Assembly (NCBI GenBank): GCA_029204225.1
Contig: MU831551.1
Location: 64,001 to 128,000, forward strand
DNA from: Diphasiastrum complanatum
Lineage: Eukaryota > Streptophyta > Lycopodiopsida > Lycopodiales > Lycopodiaceae
Reading direction: 5' to 3'
Length of the DNA stretch: 64,000 nt
Each line of letters starts with the position of its first letter. Position 1 is the first letter of the stretch. Made by a program: the position numbers and the translations under genes. Below the pieces are notes generated by a model. It did no database searches and was not told where the DNA came from. It saw only the letters and a program-made list of their open reading frames with translations. Shown here piece after piece: positions 24,216-35,103 of the stretch.

Positions 24216-24570
24216 ATTCCGCGTGGATTATCCATGTCTGGATAATCCACACAAATTTTTTTGACCAAAAAAAAACCTTTGGCGCGAATGAAAATGTGTT
24301 TCACTCCTAAATTAGAGATCGACTTTCTTTTTTCCATTGTGTGTGAGAGAGAAAAACAGAGTATAGATGAGAGTGAGGATGAGATGGGGATGAATGTGAG
24401 CGAGAAGATTGATAGTGTTTAGTTTTTAGTTCATTGATGGATGTTAATAGTGTTGTCACTCTGTAATAATTGGAAATTTTTGGCAATATTATGTAATCCT
24501 CTAGGACTTTGGTGGCAAATTGGGATCAAATGCCACCAGGCCAAAAATTGTCCCACTTTATTATTATTCA
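24216..24570 (-). repeat. LTR fragment related to the copia 3' LTR at 12.1 kb
   Basis: About 24425-24570 is the reverse complement of 12090-12215, sharing gtgggacaatttttggcc and gatcccaatttgccacc. Next to it is a short palindrome, ggattatccatg/tctggataatcc (about 24228-24252). The remaining bases are unassigned. Confidence 0.5.
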
Positions 24571-26212
24571 TCCTAAAAACACCAAATCATGTATAGATGT
24601 TGGAAATTGTTTGATGGTTGGATCTGGAGAATCTGTGCATTGCTCCACAAAAGACGTGCATAAATTTTGGTTTTTAGTTTCAAGCAAAATTCATAAAAAG
24701 TACTTGTATGAGCTTCACTAGCATTTGTGCAAAATGAGTTGAATTTCAAACTTATATATTAGACAAATTGCTTCTTTGGCAATTATGGTAAAAAAACTAC
24801 AAAACATACAGAGTACTGTGGAACAAGATCTCAAAATCTTCTTGAAGGGTCAATAAGTAACTAGAGCTTCGATGAGGGTTGAACATTCACCAAAGAACAA
24901 CCCCCGCATAAGGGCTACAAATAATCATGCTTCACATGGTTTTAACCCTCTCTCGAGTCAATTTTGATGTTTTGTGTCTATCAACTAGGTCGACGATGGT
25001 TCATAATGACATTGCACATCAAACTTACGTATAATGCAAACTAACCCTCGCAAAGCTCAAGTTAAGCAGATTGTACTATTTTGAATCAATCGTAAACATT
25101 GCAAAGATTGGTTTGACTATTTGTATTTAAAAAATAGCAATTCTGGTAATTTCTAGTCTTTTCATGTTTAATTTTAAATTGTTTTACAGAATGTAACTAT
25201 TTTGAACTTTTTATTTTATTCTTTTTTTTGATACATACATACATATGTATGTATAGTTATTGTGTTTTTCAGAGAAAATAGATAATTAACTATTGGAAAA
25301 CAACAAAGTAAAGAATGAAATAGATAGAAAAAAACATGGTGCTGATTTAGAAATAAGTTTAGGCTGCCAATGCTTTTGTAACTGACTGTCATTAAATAGA
25401 GCATTAAAGCACTCTCTATCTAAACATTTCAAAAATAACACTCCTAAAAACAAGATGTCTGACATGGTAAGAACTTCTGCTGTAAATTTCAATTTCCCTG
25501 TAGACAACTTCATCTTATCATAAATACCAAATCTCCAACTTTATGATCTTTTATATTCAATCTTCGATCATGCCAAGCCTTACGCCATACATTTTTGATG
25601 ACTAACACATCAACACAAAAACTACCACCAATCAACTTTCGCTAGATTTTTTAACATTTCAACAGTCTACTAATATGGATTTGAATAAATCTCTATCTAG
25701 ATTCTTCCTAGAAACACCAAATAATGTGTAGATGTTGGAAATTGTTTGACGGTTGGATCTGGAGAATCTGTGCATTGCTCCACAAAAGAAATGCATAAAT
25801 TTTGGTTTTCAGTTTCAAGCAAAATTCATAAAAAGTACGTGTACGAGCTTCACTAGCATTTGTGCAAAATGAGTCGAATTTCAAACTTATATATTAGACA
25901 AATTGCTTCTTTGGCAATTATGGGAAAAAAACTACAAAACATACAGAGTACTATGGAACAAGATCTCAAAATCATCTTGAAGGGTCAATAAGTAACTAGA
26001 GCTTCGATGAGGGTTGAACCTTTACCAAAGAACAACCCCCGCATAAGGACTACAAATAATCATGCTTCACATGGTTTTAACCCTCTCTCAAGTCAATTTT
26101 CATGTTTTGTGTCTATCAACTAGGTCGACGATGGTTCATAATGACATTGCACAGCAAACTTACGTATGATGCAAACTAACCCTCGCAAAGCGCAAGTTAA
26201 GTAGATTGTACT
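24571..26212. repeat. Tandem duplication with a period of about 1135 bp (second copy truncated)
   Basis: Copy 1 is 24571-25705 and copy 2 is 25706-26212. Both begin tcctaRaaacaccaaatRatg and continue through tctgtgcattgctccacaaaag, gcttctttggcaattatgg and caactaggtcgacgatgg. Copy 1 includes the complete gypsy integrase-end module with its palindrome (about 25230-25250). Copy 2 stops in gcagattgtact-like sequence, where chromovirus integrase begins. Confidence 0.8.
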
Positions 26213-27332
26213 TCATCCCTTGCCTATTCCTGAAGCACCCTGGGAACATATTACCATGGACTTTATCTCTGGATTCTCTAAAACCAAAAATGGAAATGAG
26301 ATGATATGGCCTATCATTGATAGATTTAGCAAACAGGCACATTTTATTTCCTGTAAGTAAAAGCTTAAAGGACCCGAAGCTGCTCATTTGTTTATTCGTC
26401 ACATCTTTAGGTTGCATGGACTACCCAAAAGTATAGTGTCAGATTGGGATACGAGATTTACTAGCAACTTTTGGAGAGCCCTTTTTGATAATCTGGGGTC
26501 AACCCTTAAATTCTCTTCTTCCTTTCACCTCCAGACTGATGGTCAAAGTGAAATTACTAATCGAACCATCATAGATTTGTTGAGAAATTATGTAAGTGAT
26601 TAGAAGACTCAATGGGAACACTATCTTCCTATTCTAGAATTTGCTTACAATAACATCGTTTGTTCTTCTACTGGCAAAGCACCTTTTGAAGTAATGTATG
26701 GAAAACTTATTGTGCCTCCTGTATTAAGGACTAAAGAAAAGACATTTGCCTCAGATGAATTTGTGCAAGATTATCAAGACACCTTTTCAATCCATTGCAA
26801 ATGCACAACAGAAACAACAGAAAAGTGCAAATATGTGTCAGTGGGCAATCAAGTGTGAAGAAGGAGAACTAGTTCTCCTAAAATTTGAAAAGAAAAGACT
26901 CAGGAAAAAGAAGGACAGCATGAAACTCTACCCAAAACTAGCCAAAAGTATTATGGACCTTTTAAAGTCAAGAAAGTTATCAATGAAGTTACATGTGAGC
27001 TTGACTTACATGTTACTTGGAAAATCCATAACAAATTCCATGTAAGCTTGCTAAAGAAATTCAATGGTCCGGAACCAAAAGGGTTTTCAGATTCTGAACC
27101 ACCAGAAGTTCAACGAACCGAAGAAATCCTTCAATCTAAGCAGATAATGATGCACGAGACAAGAACTGGAAGAAAAGGGATAACTTCTACATTATACCTC
27201 CTCAAATTTAAGAACTATCCTACTACGGATGCAAGATGGATGGAAGAAGAATTCTTGCAACAATACCCAAAAATTTTAAATGTTTATTTGAGAAATGTCC
27301 ATTCAGGACAACGCTTAATGCGTCGGAGGGAA
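26213..27332 (+). pseudogene. Chromovirus integrase and chromodomain fragment (element 1)
   Basis: It starts abruptly in the integrase core: HPLPIPEAPWEHITMDFISG (first Asp), LPKSIVSDWDTRFTSNFWRAL (second Asp), then SSFHLQTDGQSEITNRTI (Glu region), and AYNN...APFEVMYGK. Stops lie at about 26360 and 26602. After frameshifts, the C-terminal part reads LKFKNYPTTDARWMEEEFLQ (27195-27270), typical of the chromodomain that gives chromoviruses their name and steers integration to heterochromatin. The last codons and a purine tract (gtcggagggaa) run into the LTR at 27333. RT and RNase H are missing upstream. Confidence 0.85.
27322..27332 (+). other. Polypurine tract next to LTR 1
   Basis: GTCGGAGGGAA lies immediately before the TGTAAAATTG LTR start. 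The same arrangement (catcggagggag) precedes LTR 2 at 31104. Confidence 0.6.
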
Positions 27333-28610
27333 TGTAAAATTGTATAGACCAAATTGACCAAGAAATAAAGGCTATCCAATCTTCCATTCTTTCTGTACGA
27401 AACGTATTTTGAATATTAGAGCTTATTAGTCTAACTGATGAATCATGAGTGCAGGCATAACGAAACTGCAGAGCAATGCTAACAATTTGATATGCAGGTT
27501 CTTCGGGTACTAAGAAGAGTACCCGAAGAAAGAATCCAAAGAAGCTTCTTAAAGCTTAAAGACGGTACCTAAAGAAGGCTCAATCGAGTCTATAAAGAAG
27601 GCTCACTCGAGTCTATAAAGATTACGAGACGAAACCAAAGGACTGATCACCCTTCGTGTCACACTCCACTATGATTTGGGATGGGCAACCCCTAGAAAAA
27701 CGTGCCTAGGAATTGATGAAAATTATGCAAGGTAAAATGGACATATACAAAGCCTTTCCCATGACATGAAAAACACTTGGGTGGATCCCAATGTTGTACA
27801 TAAAGAAATATTCAACTTAAAAGTGACTAACATTGAATGTTAGGCTACCTACCTTCTATCCTTATCAATATGTAACTTACCTACTTTTCCACATGGTTTG
27901 AAAGCAATAGGACACCTAGGAAAATGTGCCCTCCTACTCCTTTTCTTTTGCTCTAAATAAGTCATAAGCACTCTCTCATATCTATACACCTCAGCCTCTT
28001 GCTGTACTTATCCTAGAGTCTCCCTTACACCTCTCACACTTATTTTGGACACCTGAGCCACTTCCTAAAAACTACACATTCCCTATAAAAGGACTAACTC
28101 GCCCCTCTCCCTCATTATTTATCTCCCATTCATTTTTGCTTTGTCTCTTGCTCTTACTTGTGTGTGTGCAGGTGCTTGGAAGAAAGCTTGGAGCTATGGC
28201 TTGAGGAAGATCTATCAAGCTTGGACTGAAATCACTTTTTGGAACCACTTTCACACACACTCACTTTCTCCTACCTCTTTCATCTCTCTCTCTCTCTCTA
28301 AAACTTTCACACCATCCATAAGATTGATGGCCATGCATGTCACACCATCCATGACTTGATGGTTTTGCATGTCACACCTTCCATGACTTGATGACATTGC
28401 ATGTCACATCATCCATAACTTTTTGGTCATGCATGTCCGATTTAGGAGTTGCGTGTCTGATTTAGGAGTTGCATGTCCTCGAGAATTGGATCTCCAGCTT
28501 GCTTTCTATTTTAATGACAAGAGTTTGTTAATGCGAGCATCTATCTTCCTTTTCGAAGAATGGCATTTCTTTGAATCTTCAGTCTATTCGTACTTTTTGC
28601 CTTGAGTTCA
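27333..28610 (+). repeat. Chromovirus LTR 1 (shared by two elements), about 1278 bp
   Basis: It starts TGTAAAATTGTATAGACC after a purine tract and ends ...GAGTTCA just before a degenerate PBS. The same sequence recurs from 31104 (LTR 2), 33932 and 34427. Inside are a TATAAAAG box (28084-28091), a CT run (28287-28300) and 30-32 bp repeats of the form cacaccatccatgacttgatg..tgcatgt (28305-28440). It acts as the 3' LTR of element 1 and the 5' LTR of element 2. Confidence 0.75.
28084..28091 (+). promoter_or_regulatory. TATA box in chromovirus LTR 1
   Basis: TATAAAAG, about 750 bp into the LTR. The matching site in LTR 2 (about 31937) is changed to gataaaag. Role inferred from position. Confidence 0.4.
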
Positions 28611-28622
28611 TGTATCACAGGT
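28611..28622 (+). other. Degenerate primer-binding site of element 2
   Basis: TGTATCACAGGT, following ...TTCA, looks like a decayed form of the tRNA-iMet PBS TGGTATCAGAGC. This is weak on its own, but it is placed exactly between LTR 1 and the gag start. Confidence 0.4.
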
Positions 28623-28645
28623 GAATTCCAAAAACTCCAATCAAA

Positions 28646-29487
28646 GATGGATAGCTCCTCGCGAGGCTCTTCAAGCTCCTCTTCATCTATGTCATCATCT
28701 CCTCATGTTTCCTCCAAGTCAACTTCCTCTACTAGATCTAGGAAAAGGAGGTTTGCTAAGATTGATAATAAACTTTTTAAGTTTTCTAAGTTTGATGGAG
28801 ATAGTATGAAGAGAGTTTGCTTGTCTGGATTCGAAATCTTGATACTTTCTTTGAGAAAAGTAGATACTTGAATCATTCCAAGATTCGATTTGCAATGTTA
28901 CATCTAGATAAGTATGCATCTCTATGGTGGGCAGCTATGGAATCTAATCATGAAGCTGCTTCTACTTGGCATAGCTTTAAAAAGCAAATTAAAGCCACTT
29001 TTCGCCAAAAGAATATAAGAAAGATACTTTAGCTGCATGGGACATCTTTAGTCAAAAACAAAATGAGAAGGTAGTTGAGCATGTAAAAAGATTTTGGGAG
29101 TTGCTTTTGAAAGTTCAGACATTACATTCCATTTCCAAGAAAGAATAGAAAAGAAAGTTCTATTCGAGTTTGCATAGAAGTATACAATATGACTTAGATC
29201 TAGTACAAGCTGATACTTTGGAAGAAGACATATATTATGCTACCAGAATTGAACTGCATGATAATCATCGAAATGGAAGCAGAAACAAAAGGAAGGAACA
29301 TCTCACCACTCAAACTCCAAAAGAGAAGACTCAACGCCTTTCCAAAGAACAAGTGCGGGCCTATCGCAAGAAAGGAAGATGCTTCATGTGTGGTAAAAAG
29401 GGACACCTCTTTTTCAAATGTCCACTCAAAGATACCAAAGCTTTAAGTGCAGACAAAGGGAAGCAAGTTGTCGTACAAAGCATTTAA
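28646..29487 (+). pseudogene. Chromovirus gag (element 2)
   Basis: It begins with a serine-rich leader (MDSSSRGSSSSSSS) and then FDGD. After a frameshift (about 28815) it carries FFEKSRYLNHSKIRFAMLHL and ASLWWAAMESN...TWHSFKKQIKATF, the Ty3 gag capsid core. Stops occur at 29030 and 29146. The nucleocapsid end has a perfect CX2CX4HX4C zinc knuckle, CFMCGKKGHLFFKC (about 29380-29423). The ATG at 28646 is the natural start, 35 bp after the LTR. Confidence 0.85.
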
Positions 29488-30060
29488 GACACTCAAAACC
29501 ACGATCTCCTCAAGACATGGGCACAAGTCCATAACAAACTCTGTTTAATTCTCTTTGACGCAGGCTCCTCTCATAATTTCATCTCTCTTAAGCTTGCACA
29601 AGAGATTGCAGTTGGTTCATTCTCTGAATCTATGCTTAAGGCTAAAGGTGCTTTTGTTGATGGTAATGCAAACATTTACCCTATAATTGGAAAACTTAAG
29701 CTTCAAATCTCCAATTACTATGAACCTATAGAATTCATGGTAGGTCCTTTACAGGGAGTAGATGTAATCTTAGGCATGCCTTGGTACAAAATGCACAACC
29801 CTCTGGTGGACTATAATAAGCATTTGATTTCATGGAAGCACAAGGGTAAAGATGTTAGCGTGCATGCAGGACAGAGTGGCAAAATAATCTCTTTGGGAAG
29901 CCATATTCAGGTATCAAAGGTACTAAAGAAAGCAGTATTTTCTTATTTGTTGTTTGTTCAAAGTATGGATGATGATGTTGATGGAAATACACATCCTTTG
30001 GACAGTAATAGAAGACTTTTTACTAAAGTATTCTTCTTGTTTTTCTGATGAGCTTCCAAA
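29488..30060 (+). pseudogene. Chromovirus aspartic protease (element 2)
   Basis: ILFDAGSSHNFIS (about 29550) is the protease active-site region (D-[TSA]-G). ILGMPWYKMHNPLVDY (about 29770) is the second conserved strand that follows it in Ty3/gypsy. The frame runs to a stop at 30048 after a shift near 29630. Confidence 0.8.
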
Positions 30061-30490
30061 ATCCTGACCCCTGAAAGACCTGAACATCATACGATAGACA
30101 TTATCCTATCCAATAGTTTCATACCCAATAGACCTCCCTATAGGGTAAGCCGTTCTCAACAAGAAGAAATTTCTAAACAAATTAATGATTTGTTAGAGAA
30201 AGGTCTTATAAAACCCAGTAACTCCCCCTGTTGCTCTCCTGTACTTTTGGTACAAAAGAAAGATGGGAGTTTTAGGATGTGTGTGGACTATCGTGCTTTA
30301 AACAAGATTACAACTAAGAACCGGTTTCCTATTCCAAGAATAGATGACATCACAGATAGAATAAATGGATCTTGCATATGTAGTAGAATTGATTTGACAA
30401 GTGGATACCACCAGATCAGAGTAGCACCCGAAGATGTCCATAAAACTGCTTCCAGAACTAACTCTATCCTTATGAATTTTTAGTGGTACC
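30061..30490 (+). pseudogene. Chromovirus reverse transcriptase, N-terminal part only
   Basis: 30190-30483 reads LEKGLIKPSNSPCCSPVLLV, QKKDGSFRMCVDYRALNKIT and DLTSGYHQIRVAPEDVHKTA: the fingers and first palm motifs of Ty3/gypsy RT. The next bases read VPFG-like and then jump straight into integrase, so the catalytic FDD/YDD motif, RNase H and the first half of integrase are deleted. Confidence 0.85.
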
Positions 30491-31103
30491 TTTTGGTCGC
30501 ATGGACTACCTAGAAGTATAGTGTCGGATCGGGATACAAGATTTACTAGCAACATTTGGAGAGCCCTCTTTGATAATCTGGGGACAACCCTTAAATTCTC
30601 TTCATTATTTCACCCCCAGACTGATGGTCAAAGTGAAATTACTAATCGAACCATCATAGACTTGTTGAGAAATTATGTAAGTGATCAAAAGACTCAATGG
30701 GAACACTATCTTCCTATTCTAGAATTTGCTTACAATAACACCATTCATTCTTCCACTGGTAAAGCACCTTTTGAAGTAATGTATGCAAAACCAATTGTGC
30801 CTCATCTATTAAGGACTAAAGAAAAGATATTTGTCTCAGATGAATTTGTGCAGGATTATCAGGACACCTTTTCAAAGGTTCAACAATCCATTGCAAATGC
30901 ACAACAGAAACAACAGAAAAGTGCAAATATGTGATGGAGGGCAATCAAGTACGACGAAGGAGAACTAGTTCTCCTAAAACTTGAAAAGAAAAGACTCAGA
31001 AAAAAGATGGATGGAAGAAGAATTCTTCCAAGAGTATCCAGAAATTTTAAATGTTTATTTGAGAAATGTCCGTTGTGGACAATGCTTGATGCATCGGAGG
31101 GAG
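30491..31103 (+). pseudogene. Chromovirus integrase C-terminal half (element 2), with a second deletion
   Basis: GLPRSIVSDRDTRFTSNIWR and FHPQTDGQSEITNRTIIDLL are open for 137 codons (30521-30934). After KRLRKK (about 31000) the frame jumps to the last part of the chromodomain tail (WMEEEF...). Compared with element 1, about 325 bp containing the main chromodomain strand is lost between aaaaaagatgg and its partner. Identity to element 1 over the shared part is high. Confidence 0.8.
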
Positions 31104-32755
31104 TCTAAAATTGTATAGACCAAATTGACCAGGAAATAAAGGCTATCCAGTCTTCCATTATTTTTGTATGAAATGTATTTTGAATATTAGAGCTTATTAC
31201 TCTAATTGATGAATTATGAGTGCAGGTATCATTACCTGAAGACAAGAAATGAAACTGTAGAGCAATGCTAACAATTTGATATGCAGGTTCAAGAAATAAA
31301 ATCTATTGATGAACCATTTGATGCTATGGCTTCTAACATTTTCCTAAGAGTATGTGTAGGTACTAAGAAGAGCACCTGAAGAAAGAATCCAAAGAAGCTT
31401 CTTAAAGCTTAAAGACGGTACCTGAAGAAGGCTCAATCGAGTCTATAAAGAAGGCTCACTCGAGTCTATAAAGACTGGGAGAAAAAACCAAAGGACTAAT
31501 CACCCTTTGTTCACACTCCACTATGATTGGGGATGGGCAACCCCTAGAAACAAGAGCCTAGGAACTGATGAAAATTATGCAGGATACTTGGTGAACATAT
31601 ACAAAGCCTTTCCCATGACATGAAAACAATTGGGTGGATCCCAATGTTGTACACAAAGAAATATTCAACTTAAAAGTGACTAACATTGAATGTTAGGCTA
31701 CCTACCTGCTATCCTTATCAATATGTAACTTACCTACTTTTCCACATGGCTTGAAAGCAATAGGACACCCAGGAAAATGCGCCCTCCTACTCCTCCCCTT
31801 TTGCTATAACTAAGTGATAAACACTCTCTCATACCTATACACCTCACCCTCTCACTTTACTTATCCTAGAGTCTCCCTTACACCTCTCACACTTATTTTG
31901 GACACCTCAACCATTTTCTAAAGACTACACATTCCCGATAAAAGGACAAACTCGCCCCTGTCCCTCATTATTCATCTCCCATTCATTTTTGCTTTGCCTC
32001 TTCTCTTGCTTGTGTGTGTGTAGGTGCTTGGAAGAAAGCTTGGGGCTATGGCTTGAGGAAGATCTATCAGGTTTGGACTGGAATCAAACCACTTTCACAC
32101 ACACTCACTTTCTCCTAGCTCTTTCATGTCTCTTTCTCTCTTTCTCTCCCTCTCTCTAAAACTTTCACACCATCCATAAGACTGATAGCCATACATGTCA
32201 CACCATCCATGACTTGATGGTCATGCATGTCACACCATCCATGACTTGATTGCTTTGCATGTCACACCATCCATGACTTGATGACTTTGCATGTCACATC
32301 ATCCATAACTTTTTGGTCATGCATGTCTGATTTAGGAGTTGCATGTTTGATTTGGGAACTTGCATGTATGAACTTGAAGTTTGCATGTTGAAATTGAAGC
32401 TTGCATGTCAAATTGGATTCATGCATGCCATACCTACTGATGTCAAATGCCTATGCATGTTCTTTTCTTGATCAGTAAGTCCTTAAATCATAAGGAACCA
32501 CTTTTCTTGGTATAAGATTTTTTAAGATCCATAATTTGTAAACTTCTGGTTGATGTAAAGATCTAAGAATCGATCTTTCCAAAACCACTGTATATGTAAT
32601 TGGCCTTGGGCCAATTGATCTTGCATAATTTGAAAAGAAAAATCCTTCGGGGGGGGGGGGTGCGGGGGTCCCCCATCTTGACCCCTCAGCAAGTCTCTTG
32701 AATGAATGACTTTGTGATTGAATGTTAAAGCTCTTTCCTAAGTTTTTAAGTTCTT
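31104..32755 (+). repeat. Chromovirus LTR 2 (3' LTR of element 2; outer end uncertain)
   Basis: It begins TCTAAAATTGTATAGACC; the TG has mutated to TC. It follows LTR 1 through the 30-32 bp tgcatgt repeats (32165-32330). It then continues with several cttgcatgt-type repeats up to about 32450 that LTR 1 lacks. From there to 32755 the sequence is unassigned and contains a 12-G run (32649-32660). Confidence 0.65.
32160..32420 (+). repeat. Short tandem repeats inside LTR 2 (about 32 bp, tgcatgt motif)
   Basis: About four units of cacaccatccatgacttgatN(6)catgt at about 32-bp spacing. They are followed by shorter units ending ttgcatgt (gattt.gga..ttgcatg, aacttgaagtttgcatgt, aaattgaagcttgcatgt). 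The same array in LTR 1 (28305-28480) is shorter. Confidence 0.75.
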
Positions 32756-32761
32756 TTTCAA

Positions 32762-32995
32762 GTTCTAAGTTTAAAGGTGTTTATCACAGAAAACGAATAG
32801 GAAGATGGGAAGCAAATATCTGGTATGGAAAGAAAATATGTTAACTTATTCTCAATGACTTTCTGGTTATGAAATTACCATCCTAAATATCGTTCATAAC
32901 TCCGTTGGTCTGCTAATGCGTTAGAATTATTTTGTGGCTCGAGAATTATGATAGGGCAGCAATTAGACTTGGTCACACCAAGAAACTTGGGTGTT
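32762..32995 (+). pseudogene. AP2-domain gene fragment, copy D (internally deleted)
   Basis: The piece-a sequence (GVYHRKR.GRWEANIW) joins at about 32840 directly to sequence that normally lies just before piece c (tcctaaatatcgttcataactccg). Piece c is then truncated after YDRAAIRLGHTKKLG (about 32992). The 31-bp exon is lost. The order and orientation match copy A. Confidence 0.65.
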
Positions 32996-33931
32996 TTGCT
33001 TATGATCTACTGCAGGGGACACTGATGGCGAGCACTTCATGGTGTGCTCATTTGGGAGTACAGGTTGGCATTACAGCAAGAGGCCAATTTTGGACATTGG
33101 CATCGATGGGGAGGCATCTACCATCATGGGCGTGGATAAGCTATCTATAGCTTTCATGTAGTTGGCTGTATTTGCAGGAGTCTAGGCTTGGCACAGGTAT
33201 TGGAGTTTATTGGAATTTCCATGGTGCAGATTCTCAGGTCGTGAGATTAGGGATAAGTCAGAATAAGTCACTCAGAGCTATATACCTCAGTACGATCAGG
33301 GAGACAGTGATCTCAGGATCCCATGAGCGACGACTCAGGGATATGCTTGCAGTGACATGGTGTCGGGTGGCACATAGCCAGGGAGAGCGAGCAGATGCTA
33401 GGAGCTAGGTGGAGTAGGTGATGCTTTTGGAATTCGGCTTGTCTAGCAGGATGGTGACCAAGATCGAAGACATCAAATGAGCATAGTATGTGGATGACGA
33501 GTCCATTGGGGTGGCACTCAGGGAGATGCTACAGTGGCTCAAGTATGATATGTCATTGTATGGACAATGTTCTTCAGGTGCTGCATCATGTGTGATGACC
33601 TAGGGATGGGTCATGCCTACTTGGAGGTAGGTGGCATGGAGAGCATTACAGGGTGTTGTGGAACCAGCATGCCCATGGGTGTGAGCGGACAGAGATGGAG
33701 ATGGTTGCTAAGGGAGTGATAGCTGATACTTTGGCGAGTGATCAGGTGAGCTACGTGATTATATGCACGGTAATCTCCAGGTTGGCATCACATGTTATTT
33801 CTATCCATCATCTTCTGGTAATTAGGATGCAGCTTTTGGTTAAATCCAGTTGGTGTCTAGTTGCACTACAAGTGGACAGATTCTTGGAGAGCTATCAGCG
33901 GGTAATGGATACTTGGTGATAGGATGGTATG
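32996..33931 (+). other. Unassigned, relatively G-rich segment between AP2 copy D and LTR repeats
   Basis: Three open frames (32932-33150, 33172-33408, 33653-33919) read through rather GC-rich, Trp/Gly/Met-rich sequence (WCAHLGVQVGITARGQFW, SHERRLRDMLAVTWCRVAH). I recognise no family. Composition and phrase style differ from the AT-rich repeats on both sides, and no other copy exists in the window. Confidence 0.3.
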
Positions 33932-34895
33932 TAAAATTGTATAGACCAAATTGAACAAGAAATAAAGGCTATCCAGTCTTCCATTCTTTTTGTATGAAAC
34001 GTATTTTGAATAATAGAGCTTATTACACTAACTGATGAATTATGAGTGCAGGTATCATTACTTGAAGACAAGAAATGAAACTGTAACAGTTTGATATGCA
34101 GGTGCTAGAAATAGAATCTAATGATGAACCATTTGATGGTATGGCTTCTAACCTTTTCCTAAGGGTATGTGCAGATACTGAGAAGAGTACCTGAAGAAAG
34201 AATCCAAAGAAGCTTCTTAAAGCTTAAAGACGGTACCTGAAGAAGGCTCAATCGAGTCTATAAAGAAGGCTCACTCGAGTCTATAAAGACTGGGAGAAAA
34301 AACCAAAGGACTAATCACCCTTTGTGTCACACTCCACTATGATTGGGGATGGGCAACCCCTAGAAACAAGAGCCTAGGAACTGATGAAAATTATGCAGGA
34401 TACTTGGTGATCAAATGGTATGGAAAATTGTATAGACCAAATTGACCAAGAAATAAAAGCTAACCAGTCTTCCATTCTTTTTGTATGAAACATATTTTGA
34501 ATAGTAGAGCTTATTACTGTAACTGATGAATTATGAGTGCAGGTATCATTACCCGAAGACAAGAAATAAATCTGTAATAGTTTGATATGTAGGTTCTAGA
34601 AATAGAATCTAATGATGAACCATTTAATGGTATGGCTTCTAGCCTTTTCCTAAGGGTATGTGCAGGTATTAAGAAGAGTACATGAAGAAAGAATCCAAAT
34701 AAGCTTCTTAAAGCTTAAAGACGGTACCTGAATAAGGCTCAATCGAGTCTATAAAGAAGGCTCACTCAAATCTATAAAGACTGATAGAAGAAACCAAAGG
34801 ACTGATCTCCCTTTGTGTCACACCCCACTATCATTGGGGATGGCCAACCCCTAGAAAAAAGAGCCTAGGAATTGATGAAAATCATGCAAGGTAAG
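33905..34895 (+). repeat. Two head-to-tail partial chromovirus LTRs (copies 3 and 4)
   Basis: Copy 3 starts TGTAAAATTGTATAG at 33932 and runs to about 34405. Copy 4 starts near 34427 and continues to 35104. Both are preceded by gatacttggtgatNNNatggtatg, so the unit of about 490 bp was duplicated in tandem. The sequence gatacttggtga is itself part of the LTR (31585 in LTR 2). The duplication therefore joined an internal LTR point to the LTR start. Confidence 0.7.
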
Positions 34896-35103
34896 ACAAA
34901 CATATACAAAGCATTTCCCATGACATGAAAAACACTTGGGTGGATCCGAATGTTGTACACAAAGAAATATTCAACTTAAAAGTGACTAACATTGAATGTT
35001 AGGCTACCTACCTTCTATCCTTATCAATATGTAACCTACTTTTCCACATGGCTTGAAAGCAATAGGACACCTAGGAAAATGCACCCTCCTACTCCTCCCC
35101 TTT

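Noticed and set aside
28602-28871. Serine-rich protein as an independent gene
   Set aside because: It is the N-terminal leader of the chromovirus gag, followed after a frameshift by the capsid core and zinc knuckle.
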